Counted from the stretch's first letter, positions 32,338-43,440 are shown. The stretch is 64,000 nucleotides of DNA from Micrasema longulum (GCA_022494885.1 JAGVSM010002959.1:62001-126000), one strand, 5' to 3'. Translations and numbers: made by a program. The notes: generated from the letters alone by a model not told the origin.

Positions 32338-34688
32338 ATGGAAGCTATTTTGGAAGGTATGTTGTATGTTTTTTTTTCTAATATTTTAATGTATTTCATT
32401 TAGGTATTTAAAAAAATAATAATTTAACTTATGTATTTTTTAGTAGTTAAAAAAATATCAATTTCTAACTTCTCGAGAATTTATCTCGGAGAGTATATCA
32501 AAGTAGCAAAATATTTTTTTTATTTTTCAATAGACCAATTTATTGTTAATTCATTACAGTTTCGATATTTTACCGCACGAAGTTGCATCTATCTTATTTT
32601 GTTATTTTACATGTACCAGATACGAGATTTCCAGGCAAGAATTGTACGTGATGTGGAAGAGTTTGACAAAGAAAGAAAGGCTTCAAGGAATGTTAAATAA
32701 TATTGTTAGTAAATTTGAAGTCAGTGAACTTGGTGCAAGTGGTGAAAAACTGTTAAAAAATCAAATTAAGCTTATTTGTTTAAATATAAACAGAAAATGG
32801 ACCGAATCTGGCTGTAAACTAGATAGATTTGTTAAAAAAAAAATTTGAGTGGCTTAACGGTAGTGAAAATATTTTGATATGTGAAAACTTTCGACAAAGT
32901 CCTTCAGTAGACATGAATGAACCATCTACGTCTACTGGAAGGCCCGCAAAGGATTTTGGGGCATGCAGTGATCAGTGCAAAAGGACAAAAGTGCGTGATT
33001 TAGTGAGTACGAAGACATCTGAAGAACTTTCGTTTGCCACGCAGGTATCTATTCGAGCATCAGGAAAACGCACAGTTGCCGATCTCCTAAAGGAAATTTT
33101 GGAAGCTACTCCCAATGAAGTAGCAAAAATACGTAGGGAACGTCAACAAGTAAACAAACAACGGGCATTGACAATTGAGGAAGCGCTAAGTTTATACGTT
33201 GACTGTAAATTATCTTCGCATTCCTACAAAGTTATGCGTAAAAATGCCATAAAAGCCGGCCACAACATATATCCGGCATTTTATAGTTTAAGAAAAGCAA
33301 AAGAAACATGTTGCCCGAGCGAGGAATTTGTTTAAATAACGGAAACTAGTGCAGAAATCCAGCTACAAGCAATTTTAAATCATACGGTGGAACGATTGCT
33401 AAATGTACAATCAGAAGTCTTAAAAGAAAGAGTTCCTTCAGGTTCTGTACTGACTCTTATATGCAAGTGGGGTGGAGATGGAAGCTCGGGACAGTAATTA
33501 TAAACAGAAATTTCACACAGAGCATGCAACAGATGAATTCTTATTTATTATGTCATTCGTTCCAATACAACTTAGGCTTAATGATGACCCTAATATAGTA
33601 ATTTGGCAAAATTTAAGCCCTTCCTCAACCTCTTATTGTCGTCCTATTAAATTTATTTTCGCCAAAGAAACTGATATTCTTACTAAGTCTGAAATCGAAA
33701 AACTTCAAGATGCAATTGAAAAACTTGAAAATGTTAATGTTAATATTGGAGGTGTAGTGTTGTCCATAAAATTCAAAATGCTTTTAACAATGGTAGATGG
33801 CAAAATTTGCAACGTTTTGGCTGAAAATAAGTCAACCATGTCCTGTTATATTTGTGGCGCCAAACCCAGTGAAATGAACTCTATTAGTATTAATAGAATT
33901 TCTCGACAAGAATTTTATTCCTTTGGCTTATCTACATTACATGCTTGGATAAAAAATTTTGAATGCTTTTTGCATATTGCTTATCGAATTCAACTCAAAT
34001 GCTGGCAAGTCAAAGGAGAAGAAAATAAAATCATTTTAAACAACAGAAAAAAAAAATTACAGGAACTTTTTAAAGCTGAAATGGGATTAATTGTAGATAA
34101 GCCAAAGCCTGGGTTTGGCAACTCAAATGACGGTAATACGGCAAGGCGGTTTTTCCAACAGCACGAAAAGAGCGCAGAAATAACGGGTATAGATGCAGGG
34201 TTGATTAATAGATTTCACGTAATTTTATGTACATTAGCTTCAGGACATAATATAAATTTAGAAAAATTTGAACATTTTGTGCGTGTGACCAAAGAGCAAT
34301 ATCTTAACCTTTATGGGTGGTACACAATGCCACCAACTGTTCATAAAATATTACATCATTCAGTTGATGTTATTCGAACTTGTATTGTACCGATAGGTCA
34401 GCTCTCTGAAGAAGCTCAAGAGGCGCGTAATAAAGATTGTCGACGATTCAGGCAACTACATACCCGAAAATGCGATCGATCATCCACAAACAGAGATTTA
34501 TTGACCATGTTATTAATAACATCGGATCCTTTAATAAATCGTTTTAGAGAGGTTCCGAAAAAAAAATTGGCTCACTTCCTTCTGAAGTGCTAAATTTAAT
34601 TGTTTCTTTCTCTTCAGAGATAAGGACACAAAACTTGCATCCTAATTATTCCGAAGACTCATCTGAATATGACTCAGATACGATCTAA
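32338..34688 (+). pseudogene. Transib transposase (RAG1-like), broken
   Basis: DDE recombinase family from which the RAG1 catalytic core is derived. A first ATG at 32338 is followed by a possible GT donor at 32357; the splice into the segment around 32620 is not resolved. Visible blocks: RQELYVMWKSL and RKWTESGCKLDRFVKK (32620-32840), WLNGSENILICEN to about 33330, KWGGDGSSG with the first catalytic Asp at 33477-33479, LLTMVDGKICN with the second Asp at 33796-33798, CYICGAKP, LHAWIKNFECFLHIAYR, and the glutamate region SEEAQEARNKDCRRFRQ near 34405-34440. The acidic tail SEDSSEYDSD ends at TAA 34686. Lesions: indel at the A10 run 32834-32843, TAA at 33333, indel near 33494 just after the first catalytic Asp, and indel at the A9 run 34558-34566. 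All catalytic residues remain readable, so inactivation looks recent. Confidence 0.92.
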
Positions 34689-34919
34689 GTTTTTCTTTAG
34701 ACTCTTTTGGGTTTATTTTATTTATTTATTTACTATTATGTTAATACTTACTCCGATTATTTATTTTTATGTAACTTCTTCTTTGGGGTACTAGTTTTTG
34801 ACATAAAAAATTACTCATTTAATGTGCATATATTATTGAATTGTAGAAGTTTTAGTAAAAGTAATAATTATTTTATCGATTTTTGTGTACTGCTTTATTG
34901 TCTTGGAAATTTGTTGATT

Positions 34920-35415
34920 TAATGCTATTTGTACTTTTTGACCAAACGTAAATTGTTCGTTGTTAATCTGTGTATTTTATAATGTTTTTTTGAAATTCAC
35001 TAATACCAATTTTATTTAGGCGATAATATTATTTTGTCAAATTTTATGCATTTTATTTTCTTGTAAAACAGTTAATTACATGCTGTTTGTACTTTTAACT
35101 TAACCTTAATTATTCATATTAATTTATATTTTATAATGTTTTGACTCTAAAATTTACTAATATCCATTTAAAGGAAATAATATTCTTTTGTCAATTTTTG
35201 CATATTTTATTTTCTTTGAACTCTGTTCATTGTATACTATTTGTACTTTCTTGTTAATGCCTAAGTTATTCCTATTAATGTGTTTTTTATTAGCATGCCA
35301 TTTACTTTTTCATTGAATTATATAAATATTAAAATTAAGTTATAATTACTTTGCTGAATTTTGTACTTTCTTTTCTCTCGTATGTTGATTTTATTTTGTA
35401 TTCTGATTGCACTTT
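34920..35415. repeat. About 162-bp imperfect tandem repeat in the Transib 3' region
   Basis: TTTGTACTTT recurs near 34927, 35088 and 35250, then after a shorter step near 35365. Between them are repeated blocks such as TTTTATAATGTTTT and AATAATATTNTTTTGTCAA. It is non-coding and follows the transposase stop. Confidence 0.6.
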
Positions 35416-35494
35416 CCCCTTATGACGCTCTTTTTATATTTCTCAAAATACATCTATTTGAAAATCACTTAAAAAAATGTTTTATTTAAAGACC

Positions 35495-35825
35495 TTCAAG
35501 TTTTATCATCATCATACCATATCCGCTCCCTATGTGGAGCATATGGATTCCATAATCTGCCTCCGGCCAATCGATCAACCTCCCGTACATCCTCCCAAGT
35601 CAAGTCCACATACCGCAACTCTGACGCAAACTGTCGACAAATTGTTAACAGTGGACGACCAGGACGCCGAGAACCTGATGCCTTGTAACATAGACAAGCA
35701 TGGTTAAAGCTCTCGGAAGGCATACGTAGTATATGGCCTTGCCAGCCAAAACGCCTTCGCTGGATGACAGTAGATACCAAGGGTTGCTGTGTCCGTTGCC
35801 TCACTTCTGTGTTCCTTACAATGTC
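35495..35825 (-). mobile_element. RTE-like LINE 3' end (LINE-H2) inside Transib
   Basis: The minus strand encodes RFGWQGHILRMP, GSRRPGRPLLT and LTWEDVREVDRLAGGR, the conserved tail of endonuclease-reverse transcriptase LINEs, followed by a TGATGATGA tail at 35505. Related ends are at 411-645, 9440-9600, 30700-31130 and 44225-44690. As the third layer of nesting (LINE in Transib in pogo), it is the youngest insertion here. Confidence 0.75.
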
Positions 35826-36483
35826 AAACTTTTAAATTTATTTAAACCCTTTGAGTTTTCGTGTTTAACATAATAAAATCAGCTGTAAAATGGTTATTCT
35901 GACAAAACAAGTGAAGGCAGATTAGTTCTCTCGGGTGAAATCTTTATTTTATGCCTAAGTATCTAATATAATTTTCAATGATTTATTTTATAGGTTGACC
36001 GATTTATCAGTCAATAGAATTAAAGTAATAATTTCAATTATTTATGATCATTAAATACATTATTGGATGCAGATATCAATTTTCAGAAAATTTATTTCGT
36101 TTATAATAACAAAATGTGACATATTTTTTATAAAACGAATTATTATTACATATTTAGTAAAAAAAAACTCTTTTTAGGATTAAGTGAATCGCATACGTGA
36201 GTTAAAAGTACATTCAGAATTTTTAGTTTCTAGCTTGTATGAAACGAAACACTGTGCGTCGTGGAAAGAGGGCCTGTTTTGTGCGCAGTTTTGCAGGTAA
36301 CAACATGTGAAATTTCATCGCATAAATTTTAAAGCTTGTTAATTTGTTTTCTTTCTATGTTTTTATTGGTTTCGTATATTTTACGTTATCGCGCTGTCTT
36401 TAAAATCAATAATATGACTTGTATATTTACATAGCCCTCATCGCTTACTATTTGCTATTTTTTACTTAAAATGCCGTCAAATT

Positions 36484-36535
36484 GGGGATATGACGCATTG
36501 TGGTTGCGGGGGATATGACGCTCGTCATATCCCCC
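36484..36535. promoter_or_regulatory. Iterated GGGGATATGACGC sites upstream of the pogo transposase
   Basis: Direct copies lie at 36484-36496 and 36509-36521 and an inverted copy at 36523-36535; the last two form a hairpin. Further copies are in the termini at 31928, 31946, 38590 (inverted, with an extra base), 38612 and 38787 (inverted). Transposase binding and self-regulation are plausible but inferred. Confidence 0.55.
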
Positions 36536-36572
36536 ACATAATATTTGTGGTAATACTAACTTGTTTTTAGAT

Positions 36573-38473
36573 ATGCCTAGCTACAAGTCTAAGAACCTAC
36601 GGGGCTGCTGGACTGAAGATAACCTTCATGCCGCTTTCAAGGATGTAGCAGGCGGCTCTTCAGTGAGGGGGGCAGCTAAAAAACATGGGATACCGGAAAA
36701 AACCCTACGATTCCGTCTCAAAACAAAGAACAGCAATAAAGGCAAGCTCGGGCAACCTCCTGTCCTTGGCTTGGACGCAGAACAAAAATTAGTGGTTCAT
36801 ATCAAGAGACTGCAGGCTGCCGGGTACGCCCCAACAAGGGATTCACTCTGCCGAATGGCTTTCAACCTGGCTGGACAAATGGGCCGAGCTTCCAGCGCAC
36901 ATTTCAACGTAGAGAAACGCAAGGCAGGAAGGGGATGGTTTAACGCATTTCTCAAACGAAATCCATCATTGGCAATTCGAAAAGCACAAGGAGTGTCTAT
37001 GGCCCGCACGGATGGCATGATAAAGGAAGAAGTGAATAATTATTTCACTTTGCTAAAAACAACGTTAGACTCATTGAACCTCTTGAACAAACCAGCAAAT
37101 ATTTACAATGTAGATGAGTCAGGTCTACAGCTGAACAACCCTCCGCAAGAAGTCATAGCAGCCAAAGGCAGCAAATCAGTTCAAGTTCGGCAGTCAAAAG
37201 AACAAGGTGAAACAGTCACAGTTGTTGCCTGTTGTAATGCAGAGGGAAGCTTTTTACCGCCTTACGTAGTCTTCAAAGGCGTTTACAAGCAACAAGTGTG
37301 GCTCGATAATATGCCTAACGGATCGGAAGTGGTAATGGGTGGAAAATCAGCCTACATAAATGAAGAGCTGTTCAAGAATTGGCTGGAAAACCATTTTATC
37401 CCAAGGAAGACAGCTGGTCCATGCCTATTACTACTTGATGGTCACGGATCACACACTAACTCGCCGACATATTAGAGAAAGCGTTGGAAAATGACGTCCA
37501 CTTTCTTTGCCTTCCCAGCCATACGACGCATTACTTACAGCCTCTTGATAGATCGTTTTTCAAACCATTGAAGGCCTATTATCGAAGTGCTGCTATAGAA
37601 TGGGGAAATGCAAATCCTGGAAAGAAGATAGAGCGCAGGCACTTTGGCCAACTTCTACAAAAAGGCTGGTCTCAAGCTGCAACAATGTCTACGGGTTCGG
37701 CAGGCTTCCGGGCCTGCGGTGTGTTTCCATTCGCCCCCTCATCCATTCCCGATTACGCCTACTTACAAGGAGCCCCGGAGTCCAACTCTATGCAAAAAGA
37801 CGACGAAAGTGATGGCTTTGACTTGGGTCCTCAACCCAGCACATCCAATTCGGGTTCACACACCCCAAAGAAAAAACCCACTGAAACCCACTCTAATAAA
37901 ACCACAGAAGTGACTCCTACAAAACTCTTAGAAATCGTGTCACCAGTGCCAAAGAGTGCTACTCCTGCCGTGGCGAAAAATAAACAGCATGCTCAGCTTT
38001 TGACAACGCCTGAAAATATAGAAGCTAAAAAGGCCAAACGAGCAATCAAAATTGCAAAGCAGCAGAAGACATTCAAGCCTCGAAAGCCGGCAAAAAAGAA
38101 GATCCCTTTGGAAAAAGAATTACCATCATCATCTGGAGGCGAGTGGGATGAAAAATCTTCCAAGGATGAAAGCTTAGATGAGGTAGATTTTCTCGAATGT
38201 GTAGAAACTGTTAACGTCGACGAATACGTGTTGGTTGAGTTTCCAGGAAAAAGTAAACCATTGTATTATGTGGGTGTAGTCGTTAGCATCAATAATGATG
38301 GCGTAGAAGTTAACTTCATGAAAAAAGGGGAGGTACAATTCATCTTTCCATTAGCCGAAGACATCAGCATTGTCAAAATGGAACAAATTAAGAAAATCAT
38401 GCCGAAACCTAATGTTCGTCGCGGACACTTCAATTTTGCAGTAAAATTCCCCAACACCGTGTCAGTTGTGTAG
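36573..38473 (+). pseudogene. pogo/CENP-B-type transposase with one frameshift
   Basis: DDE/D transposase of the Tc1-mariner superfamily. The ATG at 36573 sits just after a splice-acceptor-like TTGTTTTTAG. N-terminal helix-turn-helix: WTEDNLHAAF, VRGAAKKHGIPEKTLRFRLK. A second DNA-binding segment is near AGRGWFNAFLKRNP. Catalytic motifs are YNVDESGLQL (first Asp), LLLDGHGSHTNS (second Asp) and THYLQPLD (third Asp). A one-base loss near 37469 shifts the frame just after DGHGSHTNS; the second frame runs from there to TAG at 38471. The C-terminal part has a Ser/Lys-rich linker, an acidic patch and a beta-rich segment around YVLVEFPGKSKPLYYVG, as in many insect pogo-like transposases. No other lesion was seen. 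A host-gene origin is less likely because the element ends are intact. Confidence 0.9.
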
Positions 38474-38884
38474 TATGTATATTATGAATAAAATTTTATT
38501 AAAAATTGAAGCTTTAATTTTTTTAAAATTTGAGTTTTTATTTTTGGTTTACATGTAATTTCCCATATACCATATCCCCAACACCTGGTGCGTCATATTA
38601 CCCCCCCTGTCGGGGATATGACGCAAAAGTTAACTTATTTTATTTTATATATTTTTAGTATTTCTCATTGTAAGATTTAGTTGCAATTTATGCTGTGTGT
38701 ACCTAATAGTCCTAGGTACCATAAACACCAATCATCATGTCATAATAGGTATTAGCGTTTGAGATATTGCGAAAACCCGAATTGTGCGTCATATCCCCCA
38801 CGCTTACCTTAAATATGTCCTTAAAAATGCCCACTAGGCGTATGTATAAACAAATAATAGACCCTTAGATTATCAAACAGATTG

Positions 38885-39770
38885 ACAACCCTTCCGATTG
38901 TTCACTATTACAATATGATCTATTATTTTACCACCTGGTGCTCATCCAATAATCTACATCTCAACATAAGTGAGTGCGAGGTAATGAGATTTTTTCGTCT
39001 GGAAAATCCAATCATCTGTGTCTAGCATACGAGATTTACGTATTATACTTGACACTTAACTTTGTTTTACAATTCATATTGAACACGTTATCAACAAATC
39101 CTTAAAACTCCTTGGATTTACTAACAGCAGCCCAACTGACTTAAAAAAAATATCAATACCTTTAAAACTCTCTTCTGTTTCCTAGTTCGTCCGCACCTAG
39201 AGTATTCCTCTGTTATCTGGTCTCCATATTATGATGTTCACATAAAAAATATTGAATCAGCTCAACGTCAATTTTTAAGAAAGATTGGTTGGAGGTTGGG
39301 CTTATCCAGAGACCAATATACGTATAATGAGTTAAAAACTAGCTTAAATATATCTTCTCTTCAAGACCTTCGAAATAAATCTGACCTTCTAGTTCTATTT
39401 AGAATTCTCAACTCTTTTTGATGCGCCTGATCTACTGAGCTCGATAAAATTAAATATCCCAACTAGAAACCTCAGACAAAACTTACTCTTTCATACCGAT
39501 AACCATAGAACTAACTATGGTTTTAATTTTCCTATGCCCAGAATTCTTAAGTCTGCCAACAAACATACCAGTCTTGATTTCTTTAATAACAAGTTGTCTT
39601 CTTTCATAAGATCAGTGAATCAAATTCAACTACAAACACCTCTCTCCTACTTCCACTCCCACCAAGTCTACTATATACCATTATGTCTTTCTTCCTTTAT
39701 AATAATTTTCTATGTAATAATAAATATGTAATTAAAATTACCCATTGGGCGTATATATTAATAAATAATA
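38885..39770 (+). mobile_element. Jockey-type LINE-O fragment, reverse transcriptase C-terminal part
   Basis: Broken reading frames encode FVRPHLEYSSVIWSPYY, IESAQRQFLRKIGW and LKLNIPTRNLRQNLLF, then HRTNYGFNFPMPRI. This is the RT thumb and tail of a Jockey-type element with several frameshifts. It is 5' truncated and ends in an A-rich TAATAAATAATAAAAT tail. Confidence 0.8.
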
Positions 39771-39835
39771 AAATATTGTGTCCGGGTGGACGTAAAATAG
39801 AGTTCTGTTAACCAGAATTCCTTTTTTAAACAGAA

Positions 39836-39925
39836 AAAAGATTGAGATACGCCACCATTGATATACCAATTTAATGCCCTATGCACTATAAGATGAGGAT
39901 AAGGAAATGATGATGATGATGAATG
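39836..39925 (+). mobile_element. SINE-1 3' end
   Basis: GATTGAGATACGCCACCATT, TTTAATGCCCTATGCACTAT and a GATGATGATGATGA tail. Confidence 0.6.
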
Positions 39926-40199
39926 CTTGCGTTACCAGAATACCCTTTTTTTATATGGTTCACGTCTCTGTTTATTATCTATCAGAAATAACATCAACAA
40001 GATTATCACGAAAATATTTTTTTCAACCAATTTTGATGGCAACAAAGGTAATCAATTTGAACGTATTATTTTTCTTGCCTTAACCTTGAATTATAATATT
40101 TATGAATAATTTATTGATAGTTTCATATCTCTTGTAAAAGTTCATTGAACATAATTTTCAATACAGGGTTGCTATGAATTAAACAAGAGAAAATAAATG

Positions 40200-40345
40200 A
40201 CTTTTTAATTTTATTTTAAATTAATTTATAAACTAAATGTTATTCAATATTTGTATATAACCACTTACCGAATTTCTTATGTCTACCGGTTTCGAGACGT
40301 ACCCGTCTCTTCGTCAGGACACCAAATAAACCAACAGTGTTAAAG
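40200..40345 (-). mobile_element. Penelope-like terminal repeat fragment
   Basis: It shares TATAACCACTTACCGA plus the hammerhead block with 27420-27505. The flanking A/T-rich part resembles other PLE repeats here. A LINE (40345-40985) follows directly. Confidence 0.6.
40278..40323 (-). ncRNA. Hammerhead ribozyme motif in a Penelope-like terminal repeat
   Basis: On the minus strand: stem I GTGTC/GACAT, core CTGACGA, stem II GAGACG-GGTA-CGTCTC (six perfect pairs), GAAA, palindromic stem III ACCGGT and cleavage-site A17. All conserved hammerhead core positions are satisfied, so self-cleavage is predicted. Hammerheads with very short stem III are known in Penelope-like elements and may work as dimers. 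Confidence 0.85.
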
Positions 40346-40985
40346 CACATATTTATTTATTTATTTTAAAGAAACAAAACAGTCGACAATGACAAAATAA
40401 CATATTTTTCAAAAATACTGTTTAAAGACAGACCACCAAATTTTCTAAATAAAAATCATACATATTATTGAATTGTGTTACAACAAAAGGATGTGTTTAT
40501 GTGTATTTGTATGAGAGTAAGTGTAGATGTGTGTTTATGTGTATTAGTGTGGGAGTAAGTGTTTAGGTGTGTGCATCATTAAATAGTAAGTGGGATCGTA
40601 TCGCAGCCGGAAATAATGTCTTAATTTATTTTTAAATAAATTAAGGAGCATGTAAAATATATCAATAGATGAAAAAAAAACATTATAGTTAGAACAAGAA
40701 CGATAGAGGAAAGAGTGTTGTGCATAGTTATTGCTACAGACTGGCAGATGGAATAAATACATATTTCTTGTCACGCGAAAGGGGACATTGAGATTAATTT
40801 TGGAGAGTAGGTTAAAAGAGTCTACTTTATTATTTAATAATTTGTGTAAAAAGCTTAATTCAGATACAGTGCGTCTATTTTCAAGGGTAGAAAATCTATT
40901 TTGTTTGGCAGATTGGCTATAAGTACAAAGAGTTTTATTGTTTTTATAATCTAGGTATTTAAAAATTTTTCGAGGTGGGGTTGTC
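40345..40985 (-). mobile_element. Jockey-type LINE-K 3' fragment
   Basis: Minus-strand frames include SFLHKLLNNKVDSFNLLSKI, INLNVPFRVTRNMYLFHLPV and NNYAQHSFLYRSC, the C-terminal tail of a LINE reverse transcriptase. A 3' UTR with TGTGTTTATGTGTATT-type repeats and a TAAATAAATAAATA-type tail is at 40350. The same family runs on the plus strand at 27795-29045. Confidence 0.7.
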
Positions 40986-41256
40986 TTGAGGTGCCTTGAG
41001 GTGCCTTGAGGTGTCTTGTCTTGTCACGAGGTGTCTTCATAATAATGATTTTTCTGAATTCGCAAATCACCTTATCAATTTAAATCACGACTTTGATAAA
41101 AATACAGGAGTTAAAATCTTACATACAAATAATAAAGGGTTAAAAGTAAATAATATGGAAATATTTCACATTAGGAAAGGTTTAAAAAATAATGTTCCTT
41201 TGATCAATAATCAAACAACCTTCCAATATAGTCCTTTATACGATGTTCCACTGTAA
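40985..41256 (+). pseudogene. Penelope-like element GIY-YIG endonuclease, C-terminal tail
   Basis: Residues FANHLINLNHDFDK, KILHTNNKGLKVNNMEIF and NVPLINNQTTF match the conserved end of the GIY-YIG domain of Penelope-like elements (NH motif, ILH..NKG..LN.LE, LxNxQ). The reverse transcriptase is absent. A short CTTGAGGTGC tandem lies just before it at 40985-41035. Confidence 0.75.
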
Positions 41257-41259
41257 TGG

Positions 41260-42030
41260 TCACCCTATTAAACCTATTAAGCTAACCCCCTTCCTCCATC
41301 CCCTTAATTTTTTTAATTAATTCTCAAACAAAATAATATTTTCATAGTTTTATCAGTGCATGTTTGTCCTAATCAGTGCATGTGCTCATTAAAATGCATG
41401 TCGTATTGGTTTTATATTTTTGTGTAACAACAATGGTGAAGGTGTATAGTGGGTTTCGCATGTTAGGTACAGTATTGGACCGTACTGGACAGTATTTCAT
41501 AGACCTTTATTACTTTAAAAATGCAAAAAAAAAATATTCCTCTATTGTCTGTCTGTTGTTAGTCCTAAGAAATAATATTACGAGTGATCGCGCCACTTGC
41601 CCTTTAGTAGTGCACGCTCGAAAATTGCTGATTCGATGGATGCGCTGTCCTCCGTTCATTTTACCACAGAACCCTAAATACAATGATTTCAATTCCTACC
41701 TTATTCTGGATTCTGGCACCTCTATTGCTGGTTCTTCCTTCGCAGCAGTCAGGATCAGTTCCTACCTTGATGCCAGGGAGAAGGGGCACTTGACGAATCA
41801 TACACACAGTAGATTTAATACTTATTGATGGTAATATATCTTTTTTTGCAATCGCGATGACTGTTGTTGTTCTGGCGCCGGAACAATATAGGTACCCACG
41901 GTAGACAAAGTGCAACATCTTAACCAGGGTCCCGTAGGTAGCAAACAAATCCGAACGCCCCATCCTAGCAAATGTGCTAGATATATAATATACATCAATG
42001 TGTGCACATTTATTTATTTATTTATTTACT
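41260..42030. other. Unassigned region
   Basis: An open frame of 150 codons crosses 41376-41828, but it matches nothing recognised, has no convincing start context, and overlaps equally long frames on the other strand. The stretch 41570-41980 is less AT-rich than its surroundings. No gene is called. Confidence 0.3.
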
Positions 42031-42485
42031 AACAGACATTGTCCATGTATACAATATATAGGGTTTAAATATTACAATAAAAGAATAGTTTAAAACATTT
42101 AAAAAAAAGAAAAGAAGCATTGACAAACATAAGGGACATCGAGACAAGATCTGGACTATTCATTTAGTGCTCGTTCAAATCGTTGTAAACTTAAACCAAA
42201 AAAGTCCAGATCTTGTCTTGAGTTAACAATACGACAAAGACGGGTCATTGGAGAATTAAGGCCATAGTTTGTCTGATCGATGAACAGTACTTCATTGTTT
42301 CTCAATCTACGAGTCGGAATATTGAATTTTACTTGTCCCAGTAATGATGGAACATCGATTATACCATTTAGTATGCCGAACATATATATGGAGTCTATAT
42401 TGGTTCTACGTTTTTGTAGACTAGAAATATTGAATATTGACTCTATTTCAGCATAAGAATAATTATCTCTCTCTAGTCCGAGCAT
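42030..42485 (-). mobile_element. Jockey-type LINE-F 3' end
   Basis: The minus strand encodes FNIPTRRLRNNEVLF, NYGLNSPMTRLCRI and LDFFGLSLQRFERALNE, followed by a 3' UTR and a TTTATTTATTTA tail at 42010-42030. A shorter, nearly identical copy is at 44690-44952. The copy is 5' truncated. Confidence 0.8.
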
Positions 42486-42839
42486 CCACGTGGCGTAACC
42501 AATGAAGTAACGGCATATGATTTTTCTTCACACAAATGAGTTCCTGGGGTGATATTCCAAACGTTCTCGCGACCGTAGAAAATACATATTAATTGGCTTG
42601 GTGAGTCCTGTAAAAAAAAATGTTTTAAAAAATAATAAAAGTGTAATATTGTATGTAAATAATAAATATAATATATTAAAATGTTCTTCATATAAAACAT
42701 AGGCCCATTAATTTTTTTTTCAAATATCACCTATGAGTGAAAGTTTAGTACCGTCCGAGGCTGGTAATCCATTTTTATCAAACGTAGAAAATGTCAGTTT
42801 AAATATAAAAAAAAACAGTTTATTGACTTTTAAAATGAC

Positions 42840-43440
42840 TGCGAAGCCAAAATAGTATTCAATAAATGTGATTATAATGCTTTTTGGGTTCGTTTTAGCC
42901 ATCAATACCCATTTCTGTGAAAAGAAGTCAAATTACCCATCATGGCATTTCCATCTTCCTATTTAGTAGAGAAGGGTTTTAGTCCAGTAATGCACATTTT
43001 AAAAAATCCCAAAATCGATTACAAACAAGTCGAAGAGGAAATTTGAAATTGTATTTGACTCAACTTGAACCTAATATTACGAAATTGGCGCAATCACGCA
43101 AGTCTCAAGGATCTCATCAACTTTTTTTAGTTATTTGATTAAAAAATTATATCGAATTATTTACTTATTTAAAAAAATGTTATCATATATATGTGATCAT
43201 AGAATTGCGTGATATTAATATGATATAAAAGGAAATAAATACAATTTTTTTACAAAAATAATATTGCGTTTTAATTGTACTTCTCATCATTTTTTATTTG
43301 TAGTAGGTAATACATAAAATACAATACATACCAACACAGAAAAAAGTGTAAATTATTAATTTCGATTTTTGTTCGGGGAGGGGGGGTGCTGGATAATTTT
43401 ACCGTGGTAAAGGGGGCGATTCTTTCAATACGGTTAAGAA
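42840..43440 (+). pseudogene. hAT (ZBED/Buster-like) transposase C-terminal remnant
   Basis: MAFPSSYLVEKGFSPVMHIL followed by KIDYKQVEEE resembles the dimerisation region (PxSYLVERGFS) of ZBED/SCAND3-like hAT transposases. A degenerate downstream module at 43340-43440 (ATAATTTTACCGTGGTAAAG) recurs after the second copy at 63320-63400. It is broken by stops. Confidence 0.6.

Larger units (their letters stand above)
32074..36256 (+). mobile_element. Complete Transib (RAG1-related) transposon with CGTCG target duplication
   Basis: The left end starts CACAGTGTTTTGACC at 32074. The right end ends CACTGTG at 36256 and on the minus strand reads CACAGTGTTTCGTTTC. Both continue with the shared block ATACAAGCTAGAA and an A-rich stretch. 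The element is flanked by CGTCG at 32069-32073 and 36257-36261, the GC-rich 5-bp duplication typical of Transib. It carries a broken transposase at 32338-34688, AT-rich tandem repeats at 34920-35415 and a nested LINE tail at 35495-35825. It lies inside the pogo-like element and is therefore younger than it. Confidence 0.93.
31918..38809 (+). mobile_element. pogo-like DNA transposon with TA duplication, interrupted by Transib
   Basis: The left end AGGTAAGCGCGGGGGATATA at 31918 and the right end, which on the minus strand reads AGGTAAGCGTGGGGGATATG from 38809, are terminal inverted repeats. They are flanked by TA at 31916-31917 and 38810-38811. Removing the Transib insertion and its duplicated 5 bp leaves about 2.7 kb, a normal size for an autonomous pogo/Tigger element. 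It encodes a CENP-B/pogo-type transposase at 36573-38473. Copies of the 13-mer GGGGATATGACGC occur at both ends and just before the transposase. The host site is the 3' end of a LINE. Confidence 0.9.

Noticed and set aside
41376..41828. 150-codon open frame
   Set aside because: No family resemblance, no start context, and overlapping frames of similar length on the other strand.
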